Origin: Rickettsiales bacterium
GTDB taxonomy: Bacteria > Pseudomonadota > Alphaproteobacteria > G027485855
Length of the DNA stretch: 64,000 bases
Assembly: GCA_027485855.1 (NCBI GenBank)
Contig: JAIXQD010000019.1
Span: forward strand, 82,256 to 146,255
Reading direction: 5' to 3'
Shown here: positions 16,733-27,498 of the stretch, piece after piece
Position numbering within the stretch: position 1 is the stretch's first letter
How the letters are laid out: every line of letters starts with the position of its first letter
Translations under genes and position numbers: made by a program
The notes under the pieces: model-generated
What the model saw: the letters and a program-made list of their open reading frames with translations, nothing else
The model's database searches: none
Told to the model about the DNA's origin: nothing

Positions 16733-17650
16733 ATGCAAAACTTAACCCCCGATACAGCGAAAATTTTTAACCGCAGCTTACTGCGCCAGCGCCGCAACCG
16801 CGCCCAGCAACAAGGCGCGGCCTTGTTTTTACTGCGGCAAACAGAGACGCTGTTGCTCGAGCGATTGTCGCTGATAAAGCGCAGCTTTAAGCGCATCTTG
16901 CTGCTGGGTGCCTATGATGCTGTTTTTTTGCAGCAATTACAGACGCTGCCCAACACTGAGCTGGTGATAGCCTCCGAACTTACGCCCGAGCTGGCCATAA
17001 GCGGCGCGCAATATGGCGCCACCATTGCTACCGATGAAGAGGCCCTGCCCTTTGCGCCAGCCAGTTTTGATTTGGTGATTAGCCTATTGGCGCTGCAATG
17101 GGTGAATGATTTACCCGGTTGCTTATGGCAAATTAAACAAGTGCTCAAGCCCGACGGGTTATTTTTAGGCGCGATTATGGGCGGCGAAAGTTTATTTGAA
17201 TTGCGGCACAGCCTCGCCGAGGCCGAAATTGCCCTAACCGGCGGCATGGCCCCGCGCCTCTCGCCCATGCTGGATTTACAAACGGGAGCGGCCCTATTAC
17301 AGCGCGCGCAATTTGCCCTGCCGGTGGTGGATACCGAAAATATCATGGTGCATTACAAAAGCCTGCCGCGCCTCTTGCATGATTTGCGCGCCATGGCCGC
17401 CACCAACGCCACTTATCAAAGGGCGCACACGCTAGGCCGTGCTGTGTTAGCCGAAACCGACAATCTTTATCGGCAAAAATTTGCCACACAAGATGGGCTG
17501 CTGCCCGCCACTTTTAACCTGCATTGGTGGCTGGGCTGGGCGCCCGATGCCACACAGCCCAAAGCCATAAAACGCGGCTCAGCACAACATAGCCTTGCCG
17601 ACGCATTAAACAGTACACAGCACAGCGCGGGCGAAAAAACCCCGCCCTAA
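16733..17650 (+). CDS. Class I SAM-dependent methyltransferase (NDUFAF5/BioC-like)
   Basis: A 305-residue methyltransferase of the family that includes mitochondrial NDUFAF5, a complex I assembly factor, and BioC. The N-terminus IFNRSLLRQRRNRAQ matches the family opening FDR..(V/L)RxRRDRA. The SAM fold shows ILLLGAYDAVFLQQL, ALPFAPASFDLVISLLALQW and VLKPDGLFLGAIMGG. The glycine-rich loop (LLLGAY) is weaker than the usual GxGxG, but this is common in the family. Association with complex I assembly is inference from homology. Confidence 0.8.
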   Translation: MQNLTPDTAKIFNRSLLRQRRNRAQQQGAALFLLRQTETLLLERLSLIKRSFKRILLLGAYDAVFLQQLQTLPNTELVIASELTPELAISGAQYGATIATDEEALPFAPASFDLVISLLALQWVNDLPGCLWQIKQVLKPDGLFLGAIMGGESLFELRHSLAEAEIALTGGMAPRLSPMLDLQTGAALLQRAQFALPVVDTENIMVHYKSLPRLLHDLRAMAATNATYQRAHTLGRAVLAETDNLYRQKFATQDGLLPATFNLHWWLGWAPDATQPKAIKRGSAQHSLADALNSTQHSAGEKTPP

Positions 17651-17680
17651 TTGATATTATTTTATTTGATATTATTTTAT
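17651..17680 (+). repeat. 15-bp AT-rich direct repeat upstream of carA
   Basis: TTGATATTATTTTAT occurs twice in direct tandem (17651-17665 and 17666-17680). TTGATA with a 16-base spacer to TATTTT could serve as a carAB promoter. A role in pyrimidine or arginine control is possible but not shown. Confidence 0.5.
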
Positions 17681-17736
17681 TGCGGTGCACGCTGTAAAAA
17701 TGTTAGCACAGGACAACCGCAATAATGAGGCTCGCC

Positions 17737-18891
17737 ATGATTCTTCCCTCTGTGCCTGCGGGTGCTAATGCTGCACTCGTTTTTGCAGATGGAAGTGTTT
17801 TTTTTGGCCGTGGCCTTGGCGCTGTGGGGCAAGCGGTGGGCGAAGTGTGTTTTAACACGGGCCTTTCTGGCTATCAGGAAACCCTGACCGACCCCAGCTA
17901 TGCAGCACAAATTATCAATTTCACCTTTCCGCATATTGGCAATGTTGGCACAAATGCCGATGATATTGAAAGCGCGCTGCCAGCCGCGCGCGGCATCATT
18001 ATTCGCAATGCACCGACCGAGCCCAGCAGCTGGCGCGCCACCGACCGTTTGCAGCCTTGGCTTAATTTTCATGGTTTGGTGGGCATTTATGGGCTAGATA
18101 CCCGCGCCCTCACACACCGCATTCGTGCCAACAGCAACAACAATGCGGTGATTTTTCATAGCGCCGATAATACCATACCGCTGGCAAGCCTGCTGCAAGC
18201 CGCACAAGACTGGCCCGGCCTTAACGGCCTTGATTTAGCCAAAAGCGTGACCTGCGCCGCGCCCTATATTTTTACCGAGCCGCTTTATGGGCAAACCGCG
18301 CCAACAGCACGCTTTAAGGTGGTGGCTATCGATTATGGCTTAAAGCGCAATATTGCGCGGCACTTGGTGAGTGCGGGCTGCGCTGTCACCGTAGTGCCCG
18401 CCACCACCAGCGCTGCCGATATTTTGGCACTTAAGCCCGATGGGGTGTTTCTCTCTAACGGGCCGGGCGACCCAGCGGCCACCGGTGTTTATGCGGTGCC
18501 AGTGTTGCAGCAACTCATATCGGCAAATATTCCTATTTTTGGGATTTGCCTTGGCCACCAATTATTGGCCCTGGCCGTGGGCGGCAAAACCGCGAAGCTA
18601 CCTACGGGCCACAGGGGCGCTAATCATCCGGTAAAAAACCTGCTCACCGGCAAGGTTGAAATCACCAGCCAAAATCACGGCTTTCATGTGCTGCCTGAAA
18701 GCTTGCCCACCAATGCTTATGTGACACATATCAGCCTGTTTGATGGCAGCAATGAGGGCTTTGCCCTAAAAGATAAACCCGTTTTTTCGGTGCAATATCA
18801 CCCCGAAGCCAGCCCCGGCCCCAGTGACAGCCATTATTTATTTAGCCAATTCACTAAGCTTATGGCCACTAAACTTTCGGAGGCATGCTAG
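17737..18891 (+). CDS. carA: Carbamoyl-phosphate synthase small subunit
   Basis: CarA is the glutaminase subunit that feeds ammonia to CarB for carbamoyl phosphate, used in arginine and pyrimidine synthesis. The N-terminal domain contains VCFNTGLSGYQETLTDPSYA. The class I amidotransferase domain has the nucleophile FGICLGHQLLALA and the His/Glu pair VQYHPEASPGP. Start at 17737 is chosen because GAGG lies six bases upstream; an in-frame ATG at 17725 is the alternative. Length is 384 residues. The stop is three bases before the carB start. Confidence 0.95.
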   Translation: MILPSVPAGANAALVFADGSVFFGRGLGAVGQAVGEVCFNTGLSGYQETLTDPSYAAQIINFTFPHIGNVGTNADDIESALPAARGIIIRNAPTEPSSWRATDRLQPWLNFHGLVGIYGLDTRALTHRIRANSNNNAVIFHSADNTIPLASLLQAAQDWPGLNGLDLAKSVTCAAPYIFTEPLYGQTAPTARFKVVAIDYGLKRNIARHLVSAGCAVTVVPATTSAADILALKPDGVFLSNGPGDPAATGVYAVPVLQQLISANIPIFGICLGHQLLALAVGGKTAKLPTGHRGANHPVKNLLTGKVEITSQNHGFHVLPESLPTNAYVTHISLFDGSNEGFALKDKPVFSVQYHPEASPGPSDSHYLFSQFTKLMATKLSEAC

Positions 18892-18894
18892 CCA

Positions 18895-21800
18895 ATGCCG
18901 CAACGTCAAGATTTTAACAGCATTTGCATTATTGGCGCGGGGCCGATTGTGATTGGTCAGGCTTGTGAGTTTGACTATTCGGGCACACAGGCATGCAAAG
19001 CGCTGCGGGCTTTGGGTTATCGGGTGGTGCTGATAAACAGCAACCCCGCCACCATCATGACCGACCCTGATTTGGCCGATGCTACCTATATTGAGCCGAT
19101 TACACCCGCCATGGTGGCACAAATTCTTGAGCAGGAAAAAGTGCAAGCCCTCTTGCCCACCATGGGCGGCCAAACCGCACTGAACACCGCGCTGGCCTTG
19201 GCTAAAGATGGCACATTGGCGCGGCTTGGGGTTGAGCTGATTGGTGCATCACTCGATGCCATAGAAAAAGCCGAGGATCGGCAAAAATTTCGGGTGGCGA
19301 TGGATGAGATTGGCTTAGCCAGCCCCAAAAGTTTTATTGTGCGCAACCGCTTTGATGCCGAAACCGCGCTCAGCACCATTGGTTTGCCCGCCATTATTCG
19401 CCCGTCTTTTACTTTGGCCGGCACGGGTGGCGGCATTGCCTATAACCGCCAGCAATTTGCTGAAATTGTGCAAAGTGGCCTGATGGCCAGCCCCGTGGGC
19501 GAAGTACTGGTCGAGGAAAGCGTGCTCGGCTGGAAAGAATATGAAATGGAAGTGGTGCGCGACAAAAACGATAACGCCATTATTGTGTGCGCCATTGAAA
19601 ATCTTGACCCGATGGGCATTCATACCGGCGATTCAATTACCGTAGCGCCCGCGCTGACCCTGACTGACAAAGAATATCAAATGATGCGCGATGCCAGCTT
19701 GGCCGTGCTGCGCGTCATTGGCGTTGAAACCGGCGGCGCCAATGTGCAATTTGCCATTAACCCCGCTGATGGCCGCATGGTGGTGATTGAAATGAACCCC
19801 AGAGTAAGCCGCAGCTCGGCTTTGGCCAGCAAAGCCACCGGCTTTCCTATTGCAAAAATTGCCGCACAGCTTGCCGTGGGCTTCACCCTTGATGAACTCA
19901 AAAACGACATTACCCGCACCACCCCCGCCAGCTTTGAACCAACGCTCGATTATGTGGTGGTTAAAATCCCGCGCTTTGCCTTCGAAAAATTTAAGGGCGC
20001 GGATGCCACCCTCACCACTTCAATGAAATCGGTGGGCGAAGTCATGGCCATGGGCCGCAGCTTCAATGAGGCTTTGCAAAAAGCCCTACGCGGCCTTGAA
20101 ACTGGCCTTACCGGCCTTGATGAGATTGATTTAGGCGAGGATGCCAACACCAACCCACTCGCGGTGCGCGCGGCTTTGGCAAAACCCGTAGCCGAGCGCT
20201 TGCGCATTGTCGCACAAGCGCTGCGCATGGGCACCGATTTAGGCACGGTGGTTAAAGTCACTAAAATTGACCGCTGGTTTATTGAGCGCATCGCCGAGAT
20301 TATCGCCGCCGAAAAACAAATTCAGCGTCAAGGCCTGCCACAGAGTGCGCCCGAGTGGCACAGGCTTAAAAGCATGGGCTTTGCCGATGCGCGGCTGGCC
20401 ACGCTCAGCCAACAAAGCGAAAGCGCGGTGCGCGCCCAACGCCAAGCTTTAGCGGTGCGGCCGGTTTTTAAACGTATCGATAGCTGTGCGGCCGAACTTG
20501 CCGCCGACACGGCCTATCTCTACTCCACCTATGAGGGGCTGGGGCTGCAACAAGCCGAATGCGAGGCACGGCCCAGCAGCAAACGCAAAGTGGCCATTAT
20601 TGGCGGCGGGCCCAATCGCATTGGTCAAGGCATTGAGTTTGATTATTGCTGCGTGCATGCCGCGATGGCACTGCGTGAGGCCGGGCTTGAAACCATCATG
20701 ATTAACTGCAACCCCGAGACCGTCTCCACCGACCCCGACACTTCGGACCGGTTATATTTTGAGCCCCTCACCGCTGAAGATGTTTTAGAAGTGCTGCACA
20801 AAGAACAGCAAGCAGGCACATTACTGGGCGTGATTGTGCAATTTGGCGGACAAACACCGCTAAAATTGGTGCATGAATTGCAAAAGGCAAATATTCCTAT
20901 ATTGGGCACTTCGGCCGATGCCATTGACTTGGCCGAAGACCGCCAGCGCTTTCAATTGCTGTTATCGCAGCTGGGCATTCAGCAGCCCGCCAATGCCATT
21001 GCCACCAGCATGGTAGACGCCGAAGACAAAGCGCTGGCGCTGGGGCTGCCGGTTTTAGTGCGCCCCTCTTATGTGCTGGGTGGTAGAGCCATGCAAATTG
21101 TGCATAGCAAGGCCCAGCTACATGCGGCGCTACAAGAGGCGTTTGCCGTAGCCCCCGATATGCCCGTGCTGATTGACCGTTATTTGCAAGACGCCACCGA
21201 GGTCGATGTCGATGTGCTGGCCGATAAAGATAACTGCTATATTGCCGGCATTATGGAACACATCGAAGAAGCCGGCATTCATAGTGGCGATAGTGCCTGC
21301 GCCTTGCCGCCTTTTTCGTTGCCGCCGGATATTATCATTGCCATTCAGCGTCACGCCAAAGCTTTAGCCAAGGCACTTAATGTGGTGGGGCTGATGAATT
21401 TGCAATTTGCCGTGAAAGATGGCGAGATTTTTATGTTAGAAGCCAACCCCCGCGCCAGCCGCACCATTCCGTTTGTGGCCAAAGCCACCGGCATGCCGCT
21501 GGCAAAAATGGCCGCGCAAATTATGGCGGGCGTTAAAAGCTTGGCCGATTTTACTTTGCCCAAACATCCGCCCAACCATGTAGCCGTTAAAGAAGCGGTT
21601 TTTCCGTTTAATCGCTTTCCGGGCATTGATGTGCTGCTGGGCCCTGAGATGAAATCAACCGGCGAAGTCATGGGCCTTGACCGCGATTTTGGCCGCGCTT
21701 TTGCCAAGGCGCAATTGGGTGCAGGGGTCAAATTGCCTAAAGACGGCACAGTGTTTTTATCGGTCAAAGATAGCGACAAAACCGCCTTTATGGAAATTGC

Positions 21801-22140
21801 TCGTCGCCTGCGCAATTTGGGCTTTCAACTGATGGCCACACATGGCACCGCCAAAGCCTTGCTGGCGGCTGGCATTGCCGTGACCCGCGTGAATAAAGTT
21901 TTGGAAGGCTCACCACATATTGTCGATGCACTCATTAATGGTGAGGTGCAATTGGTGCTCAACACCACTTTGGGCCTGCAAAGCCAAGCCGATAGTTTAT
22001 CCATTCGGCGCGTGGCATTGCAGCAGGGTATACCTTATTATACCACGCTGTCCGAGGCCAAAGCTGTCTGCGGCGCTTTAGCGGCCCTGCAAAGCGAAAC
22101 GCTGAGCGCCACCCCGCTACAGGCCTATATCGCTAACTGA
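18895..22140 (+). CDS. carB: Carbamoyl-phosphate synthase large subunit
   Basis: A full-length 1081-residue CarB. It has two homologous ATP-grasp halves: [19 protein letters not shown] near the N-terminus and [18 protein letters not shown] near residue 563. Each half is followed by its metal-binding loop ([36 protein letters not shown]). The C-terminal 140 residues are the MGS-like allosteric domain that binds effectors such as UMP or ornithine in the family. Nothing is missing. It forms an operon with carA. Confidence 0.97.
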   Translation: MPQRQDFNSICIIGAGPIVIGQACEFDYSGTQACKALRALGYRVVLINSNPATIMTDPDLADATYIEPITPAMVAQILEQEKVQALLPTMGGQTALNTALALAKDGTLARLGVELIGASLDAIEKAEDRQKFRVAMDEIGLASPKSFIVRNRFDAETALSTIGLPAIIRPSFTLAGTGGGIAYNRQQFAEIVQSGLMASPVGEVLVEESVLGWKEYEMEVVRDKNDNAIIVCAIENLDPMGIHTGDSITVAPALTLTDKEYQMMRDASLAVLRVIGVETGGANVQFAINPADGRMVVIEMNPRVSRSSALASKATGFPIAKIAAQLAVGFTLDELKNDITRTTPASFEPTLDYVVVKIPRFAFEKFKGADATLTTSMKSVGEVMAMGRSFNEALQKALRGLETGLTGLDEIDLGEDANTNPLAVRAALAKPVAERLRIVAQALRMGTDLGTVVKVTKIDRWFIERIAEIIAAEKQIQRQGLPQSAPEWHRLKSMGFADARLATLSQQSESAVRAQRQALAVRPVFKRIDSCAAELAADTAYLYSTYEGLGLQQAECEARPSSKRKVAIIGGGPNRIGQGIEFDYCCVHAAMALREAGLETIMINCNPETVSTDPDTSDRLYFEPLTAEDVLEVLHKEQQAGTLLGVIVQFGGQTPLKLVHELQKANIPILGTSADAIDLAEDRQRFQLLLSQLGIQQPANAIATSMVDAEDKALALGLPVLVRPSYVLGGRAMQIVHSKAQLHAALQEAFAVAPDMPVLIDRYLQDATEVDVDVLADKDNCYIAGIMEHIEEAGIHSGDSACALPPFSLPPDIIIAIQRHAKALAKALNVVGLMNLQFAVKDGEIFMLEANPRASRTIPFVAKATGMPLAKMAAQIMAGVKSLADFTLPKHPPNHVAVKEAVFPFNRFPGIDVLLGPEMKSTGEVMGLDRDFGRAFAKAQLGAGVKLPKDGTVFLSVKDSDKTAFMEIARRLRNLGFQLMATHGTAKALLAAGIAVTRVNKVLEGSPHIVDALINGEVQLVLNTTLGLQSQADSLSIRRVALQQGIPYYTTLSEAKAVCGALAALQSETLSATPLQAYIAN

Positions 22141-22179
22141 TATAGGCAGCTAAATTTTTGCCGTGCAGCATAAATTTGC

Positions 22180-22214
22180 TTGGTGCAAGTAATTGCGCGC
22201 TCTAAATTACCCTG
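22180..22214 (+). promoter_or_regulatory. Promoter placing the start site at the ATG (leaderless)
   Basis: TTGGTG (22180-22185), a 17-base spacer, TAAATT (22203-22208) and ACCCTG lead straight to the ATG at 22215. This is the clearest example in the window of a -10 six bases from a start codon, and no Shine-Dalgarno is present. Confidence 0.5.
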
Positions 22215-23729
22215 ATGAGCGAAACACCCCCTCCAGAAAAAGCAGAGCCAGAAAAAAAACTGCCGCCAGCCATTGCTGCGGCACAGGCGGCCTTAGCGCT
22301 TTATAAAAGCCAGCATAATCCTGATGCCGCCACGCTGGCCGCTATCAGCCGTGCTTTGCCGGCCTATGCACAAAATTATCATCGCGCCCATGGCACAGTG
22401 CCTGAAAGCGCGGCCCTGCTGCAATTGGCCATCAGCGGCCCCGATGCCTTAAAACAAGCCAATTTGGCCTTACCAACACCAAGCATCTCGCAAGCCCTGA
22501 CTTATGAATCAGCACTGGCCCAGCTGGCCAAGCCCAAACAAAAATGGCGCAAGCGGCTTTTGCCAAAATTATCTTGGTCTGGTTTAATCACCCCAAAACT
22601 CCCCACGCCTGAAAACCCCGAGCGCGCCGCCGCCAATGCCGCCTTATGGCAAAAACGGGTGCGGCAAGCGCCGCCCTTGGGGCTTGAATATCTGCCGCCT
22701 TTTGGCTTTCGTCCGGCCGAGTTTGCACAAATAAAAAATGCCCTTATGCAAGAAGGCGCGGGCGAAATACCCGCAGCGCAGCTGGCCTATCAGGGGCAGC
22801 GGCTGTTTAACACGGCCGAGCGCTGCTGGCAGTATTTGTCTAAACATGGCAGCCTTGAGCATGAGCGCCCGCTGACGCATTTGCTGAGCAGTATCATGAC
22901 TCCGCCTGCCGATATCAGCTTGGTGGCATGGGCCGATGCGCTGCTCAAACACGGGCCCAGCCTTGCGCCTTACGTGATTTATGCCGACAGAGTTCCGCAA
23001 CCCGGTGACAGTCTTAAAGCCACAAGGCAGCTTGTGGCCCCACACATATATATTGGTGGCCAAGAACAACCCTTGGCCGCAGCCTTGGCCTATGAATATC
23101 GTTATAAGCAAAGCGACTTCGAGCGCGTGCTGACAGCCTTAGACAATTACGAAAAAAGCGGCACCAAAGCCGAAAAAGACATCCCAGATTTGCGTATTGA
23201 TGGCAAAGATTTTGGGCTTAATGATTATGTCTTTTATCGTCTCAAAGAGGGCGATATACGCGGCTTGTTTTTAGGCGCCATGGTGCATTGCTGTCAGCAT
23301 ATGGCCAGCACTGGCAGCAAACCCGCACTGCATGGCTTTAATAGCGAACATGGCGGCTTTTATGTGATTGAGCACAAACAGCATAAAAATATTATTGGCA
23401 TGAGCTGGGTGTGGCGCGGGCAAAAAGGCGAGCTGGTGTTTGATAGCCTTGAGCATTTGGGCAAACGCATTCAGCGCCATCAGTGGCAAGCCATCTGCAA
23501 AGCTGTGGCCAACCGGCTGGAGCAGGACAACCCGCTAAATGTAACCAAGATTATGGTGGGCGTTATTGGCAAGGCACCCGTGCTGATGGCTAGGCCCGCT
23601 TTGTTACCCGCTAAGCCACGTGACTACCCCCACGCTAAGCGCGATAGCTGGATACAATATTACCTTGGCAATGTTAAAGGGGCGAAGGTTGGTAGAGCCC
23701 CAAAAGCTAAACTTACGGCTAAACTTTAG
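22215..23729 (+). CDS. Hypothetical protein with CCQH...FDSLE domain
   Basis: A 504-residue soluble protein. Residues 1-250 are helical and Ala-rich with no family I can name. Residues about 330-430 hold a distinctive motif set: GLFLGAMVHCCQHMASTG, ALHGFNSEHGGFYVIEHK, IIGMSWVWRGQKGELVFDSLE. From memory, similar CCQ...HG...GFyV...SWVW...FDxxE patterns occur in scattered bacterial and phage hypotheticals. A Cys and a His at conserved positions suggest an enzyme, but no reaction can be named. The layout Cys - strand - FDxxE is reminiscent of the WCTA domain of the ankyrin genes here. The gene stands alone and is probably leaderless. Confidence 0.65.
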   Translation: MSETPPPEKAEPEKKLPPAIAAAQAALALYKSQHNPDAATLAAISRALPAYAQNYHRAHGTVPESAALLQLAISGPDALKQANLALPTPSISQALTYESALAQLAKPKQKWRKRLLPKLSWSGLITPKLPTPENPERAAANAALWQKRVRQAPPLGLEYLPPFGFRPAEFAQIKNALMQEGAGEIPAAQLAYQGQRLFNTAERCWQYLSKHGSLEHERPLTHLLSSIMTPPADISLVAWADALLKHGPSLAPYVIYADRVPQPGDSLKATRQLVAPHIYIGGQEQPLAAALAYEYRYKQSDFERVLTALDNYEKSGTKAEKDIPDLRIDGKDFGLNDYVFYRLKEGDIRGLFLGAMVHCCQHMASTGSKPALHGFNSEHGGFYVIEHKQHKNIIGMSWVWRGQKGELVFDSLEHLGKRIQRHQWQAICKAVANRLEQDNPLNVTKIMVGVIGKAPVLMARPALLPAKPRDYPHAKRDSWIQYYLGNVKGAKVGRAPKAKLTAKL

Positions 23730-23909
23730 TTAATCGTGGCGGGGTAGGCCCTGACCTTTTGCACAAAAACGATCCGCTATCGAAATCATGCTTGCAATTT
23801 TTGGCCGTTATGCTTAGCTAGAAAGATAAAGAGCCATCCCCCCCTTTTGAATATCTACCATATATTCTCTGGGGCATGGTTTTTATTGTGTTTTTCAGGA
23901 GCCCTGTTT

Positions 23910-24383
23910 ATGGAAAAATTGCCTTTTACTGCCGAAGGTTACGTTAAAGTTGAAGAGGAATTACGCTACCTCAAAACAACCGAAAGGCCGGCCATTATTA
24001 AAGCCATCGCTGAAGCCCGCGAGCATGGCGATTTATCGGAAAATGCCGAATATCATGCCGCGCGTGAGCGGCAAAGCTTTGTTGAGGGCCGCATTTTGGA
24101 GCTGGAAGACAAAATCAGCCGCGCCGATATTATCGATGTCACCAAATTATCGGGCAAAGTCATTAAATTTGGCGCCACCGTGCTTTTAACCGACGAAGAT
24201 AGCGGCGAAAAAGTAAAATATAAAATCGTTGGCCAAGATGAGAGCGATATTAAACAAGGGCTGATTTCTTTCAGTTCGCCCCTGGCTCGGGCCCTTATTA
24301 ACAAAAGTGTGGGTGACCGCGTTGAGGTAAATACACCACGCGGCAGCCACGCCTATGAAGTGGTCAAAGTGCAATGGCTGTAA
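23910..24383 (+). CDS. greA: Transcription elongation factor GreA
   Basis: GreA rescues backtracked RNA polymerase by stimulating transcript cleavage. The start at 23910 is chosen because AGGAG lies eight bases upstream; the frame extends uselessly to 23847. The coiled-coil hairpin carries the catalytic acidic tip ([19 protein letters not shown]), and the C-terminal FKBP-like domain has [20 protein letters not shown]. Length is 157 residues, normal for the family. The last ten bases overlap the next gene. Confidence 0.96.
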   Translation: MEKLPFTAEGYVKVEEELRYLKTTERPAIIKAIAEAREHGDLSENAEYHAARERQSFVEGRILELEDKISRADIIDVTKLSGKVIKFGATVLLTDEDSGEKVKYKIVGQDESDIKQGLISFSSPLARALINKSVGDRVEVNTPRGSHAYEVVKVQWL

Positions 24384-24955
24384 TCAAACGCTTTAAAGGT
24401 TTTGGCAGCTTTAAGCCAGGCTCTGGCAGCAAAAAATCATTGCCGCAAAAGCAGGCGCCGCAAAAACAAAAACACGGCTTAAGCCTTAATGTGCCGAGCC
24501 TGTATGCTTTGCGTCGGGGGGACAATCTGTCTGAGCTGGGCATTGATTTGCAAAGTGCCGAGAAATTGGCCTCAGCCATGGCCCAAGTTATTAATGTGCC
24601 GATGTCCTTTGCCGCACCAGCCGGCCCGATGATGGGGGCAGGTGCCACAATAATGGTGGCTGCCCGCTATCAGCAAGAGGCGGTGGATTTGTGGGTAAAA
24701 AATCCAGAAGCGGCGCTAGCCTTCATGATTGAGCATAACCGTAAAGTTGCGCTCAAACCCCATGAACGGCTCAATATTGTTGAGGCCGTAACACTTAACC
24801 CTGAGCTGGCAAACCCACAAAGCTGGCATGCCGCTATGTTATCGGCAGAAAAGCTGGCGGGGCAAATTTTAGAATTGCCGCAAGGCCTGTCGCCCAAAGC
24901 CATTTACCAGCGTTGGCGCATTTTGCAGCAAAGACGCACCGAAGCCAAACTGTAG
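24374..24955 (+). CDS. Hypothetical protein overlapping greA
   Basis: A 193-residue protein that I do not recognise. A basic, Gly/Ser/Gln-rich N-terminus (residues 1-35) is followed by a helical region with a flexible Pro/Gly/Met stretch ([19 protein letters not shown]). Residues 140-190 read like amphipathic helices. No membrane segment is clear. The ATG lies ten bases inside greA, so translation is probably coupled to it. No metal-binding Cys/His cluster is present. Confidence 0.6.
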   Translation: MAVIKRFKGFGSFKPGSGSKKSLPQKQAPQKQKHGLSLNVPSLYALRRGDNLSELGIDLQSAEKLASAMAQVINVPMSFAAPAGPMMGAGATIMVAARYQQEAVDLWVKNPEAALAFMIEHNRKVALKPHERLNIVEAVTLNPELANPQSWHAAMLSAEKLAGQILELPQGLSPKAIYQRWRILQQRRTEAKL

Positions 24956-25188
24956 AGTTCACAGTTTAGGCCCAAGCTTTGGGGCTAGGCTTTAGGCGCT
25001 TTTTGGTTAATTTTTGACGCTTGGTGTTAATTTGTCGCGGCAGAAATGTAAAAGCGCGGCATTTTCGCAACAATAAACATCACGCTTTTGCTTAAATGGC
25101 AATTCTGCTTTACTTGCGCCCATTAAAAAAACAAAGTGTGTCGTTGGCAAATTGTGCCTGCCCCATCATGTGTGAAAGGATTGTACCT

Positions 25189-25737
25189 ATGAAACTCCGT
25201 CTGCTGAAACTGGCGGCCGTGGCAATGGCTCTGTGCTTCGCTACTCCCGCTCTTGCTTCTGAAAATGATCGTCCGCTGCTTGATAGCCGTGGTCAACCTG
25301 TCCGCGTCATCTCGAATGACAGCTGCGTTCTGACCTACTGGACTGGCCCTGTTGACCAGTGCGGTGGCGATATTTTCGCTGGTATGGATCTGTCGGTCTA
25401 TTTTGACTTTGACAGCGCCCGCCTGACACAAGCCGCGCAAACCAAGCTGGTTAAAATTGCCGACATGCTGAAATCGGATACCACTATCCGCAAAGTCACC
25501 ATCGTTGGTTTTGCTGACCGCATCGGTTCAAGCAGCTACAACCTTGCTCTGTCAACCAAGCGCGCCAAAGCCGTTCAAGGCTTCCTTGGCAAGCTCGGCA
25601 CCAAGTCGGATCTGGCCATTGTCAGCGGCGCTGGCGTCAGCAAAAAAGCTGAGTGCCAAGGCCTCAAGGGTGATGCCCTCAAGGCTTGCCTTGCTCCAGA
25701 TCGCCGCGTTGACGTGCGTCTTGAGAAGCTGAACTAA
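25189..25737 (+). CDS. OmpA-family outer-membrane protein
   Basis: A 182-residue exported protein. The start at 25189 is set by AAGGA ten bases upstream and by a clean signal peptide (KLAAVAMALCFATPALA, cleaved before SENDR). The C-terminal two thirds is a peptidoglycan-binding OmpA domain: VYFDFDSARLTQAAQTKL, VTIVGFADRIGSSSYNLALS, and the closing DRRVDVRLEKLN. It has no lipobox and no beta-barrel, so it is probably periplasmic. Codon choice is cleaner (CTG, CGT, ACC) than in the neighbours, typical of high expression. A strong terminator follows. Confidence 0.88.
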   Translation: MKLRLLKLAAVAMALCFATPALASENDRPLLDSRGQPVRVISNDSCVLTYWTGPVDQCGGDIFAGMDLSVYFDFDSARLTQAAQTKLVKIADMLKSDTTIRKVTIVGFADRIGSSSYNLALSTKRAKAVQGFLGKLGTKSDLAIVSGAGVSKKAECQGLKGDALKACLAPDRRVDVRLEKLN

Positions 25738-25754
25738 GCTTAGCTTAAACATTA

Positions 25755-25789
25755 AACCCCGCCATGGGCAACTATGGCGGGGTTTTTTG
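25755..25789 (+). terminator. Rho-independent terminator of the OmpA-family gene
   Basis: An 11-base stem AACCCCGCCAT / ATGGCGGGGTT with a seven-base loop is followed by a run of T. It lies 18 bases after the stop codon. Confidence 0.9.
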
Positions 25790-25952
25790 TGCCTGTTATT
25801 TCCATTAAACCGCCATCCCGCAAAAACCATGCCCAAAAAAAACTATGCCCCAAAAAGCCGCCCTAAAAAGCCGCCCTAAAAAGCAGATTGCCCACGGTAA
25901 GTGTTTATGCTCTGATGCTGGTTCCTTCCCTCCTCACTTCTCGAGGTCGTTC

Positions 25953-27353
25953 ATGACCAGCGCCCCCCAAACCCCTCTGAGCAAAACCCTGCCCGCCACT
26001 GCGCCACATAATCTGCACGAAGATTTGGCCCATTTTAACAGCCCCGAGGGTCAGGTTATTGGGCGCGATATTGGTAAGCGCAGCCTGTTGCAATATCTGC
26101 GCGATCGTGGGCAAGAGATTGTCAGTTACGGCGGCATGGCGGCCATGAGCGCGGCCATTTTTGTGGGGGTGACAGTTCCGGTGTTGGGTTTGGGTTGGGC
26201 GATTGGCCTTTCTGTACTCGCCATGGGCCTTACCAGCGCCATGCTTTATGCGCTGCCCAAAGTTTTTGATATCACCATGGTGCGCAAGCCCGAGCATAAA
26301 TGGGACAATTACGTTAAAAAACACGCCGACGCTGCGCAAAATGGCCAAGACAACGACTATGCGCACATTCTTAAACATGGCGATTTACAAGCGATAACGG
26401 CCGAATATGCGCGCCGCGCCGGTTTAAACTTTGTGCCGCATTTGCTGGTGGTTGATTTTTCGGCCCTCTCTAAAGAAAAAACCAAAGACGGCAAAACACC
26501 AGCCATTGCCAACGCCGCAGCCCTCAGCTTGGGCGAAACGCGTTTGGTGTTTGTCACGCCGGAAATTGTCAAAGCGCTTGAGCCAAACGAGCTGCGCGCC
26601 GTGATTGCCCATGAGGTGACACATATTGCACAAAAACACACCTTGCCGCGCTTGCTGAGCATGCCCATCAATGCGCCAACGGCTGGGGCTGTGGCCTTTC
26701 TTTTGCCGCTGGGGGTGCTTTTTGGCGCAGTGCCGGTAAGCCTTGCCGCGCTGGGCACATATTTAGGCTGGCAGACTTTGCATGGCTGGCTGGGCACTTT
26801 CCATTCACGCCGCGTAGAGTGGGAGGCCGATAAGGGCGCCGTGCGCCTCACCCGCGACCCGCTGGCACTGGCAAGCGCTTTGCGCAAAATCAGCGCCATC
26901 AATCAATTGGCCGTGCTGGATTTGCAAAAAACCCGCAAAAAGAAATTGGGCTATGTTGACCGGCTGATTTTGAAAATCCCCGGCGCTAAGCATTTATACC
27001 TAACCCACCCGCCCACCGACTGGCGCACACAAGTGCTGGAAGACTACGCCAAAACGCGTTTAGCGCCCATGGCCAACAGCACTGTTGCGGCCAATGCTTT
27101 GCCCGCAGCCGAAGAGGTTGGCGTGCTTTACCGCAGCTTTAACGAGAACCGCCGCGATATCAGCTTTAACACCCCCCCTGGGCGTATTGAAGCACCCAAC
27201 CTTTTGCAAAACTTTGCCAAAAATGGCGGCTTTGGCGGCCTGTTTAATAAGGGCGGGTTTGGTGGCGGCGCTAACCGTGGCGGGCCTAACCGTGGCGACC
27301 TGCGCGACTTCAACCGCCGCCAGCAAAAGCCACAAAGACCACCGCAGCAGTAG
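25953..27353 (+). CDS. M48 family metallopeptidase (HtpX-like)
   Basis: A 466-residue membrane zinc protease related to HtpX, which handles misfolded membrane proteins. The start at 25953 is chosen because GAGG is six bases upstream. Two hydrophobic segments near residues 50-95 precede the catalytic domain. The HEVTH zinc motif (AVIAHEVTHIAQKH) is near residue 219, and the third ligand Glu is in VEWEADKGAVRL near 290. A further hydrophobic pair lies between them. The C-terminal 60 residues are Gly/Asn/Arg-rich (FGGGANRGGPNRGD), an unusual disordered tail for the family. Confidence 0.85.
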   Translation: MTSAPQTPLSKTLPATAPHNLHEDLAHFNSPEGQVIGRDIGKRSLLQYLRDRGQEIVSYGGMAAMSAAIFVGVTVPVLGLGWAIGLSVLAMGLTSAMLYALPKVFDITMVRKPEHKWDNYVKKHADAAQNGQDNDYAHILKHGDLQAITAEYARRAGLNFVPHLLVVDFSALSKEKTKDGKTPAIANAAALSLGETRLVFVTPEIVKALEPNELRAVIAHEVTHIAQKHTLPRLLSMPINAPTAGAVAFLLPLGVLFGAVPVSLAALGTYLGWQTLHGWLGTFHSRRVEWEADKGAVRLTRDPLALASALRKISAINQLAVLDLQKTRKKKLGYVDRLILKIPGAKHLYLTHPPTDWRTQVLEDYAKTRLAPMANSTVAANALPAAEEVGVLYRSFNENRRDISFNTPPGRIEAPNLLQNFAKNGGFGGLFNKGGFGGGANRGGPNRGDLRDFNRRQQKPQRPPQQ

Positions 27354-27498
27354 CAACCCCAGCGCAACAACCCGCCTAATCATGGGTAAGTTGGGTACGG
27401 GTAAGCTTTAGGAAAATTTTCGGCGGTAAGTTTTTGCAGCAAACCTTTTTGCGTGGGCACAAAAAGGGCAAGGCAAGGCTTGTCTATTCTTTGGCTTT

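Noticed and set aside
24956..25020. Terminator after the gene ending at 24955
   Set aside because: A short CCCAA/TTGGG palindrome and a distant T-run are present, but the stem is too weak and the T-run is not adjacent.
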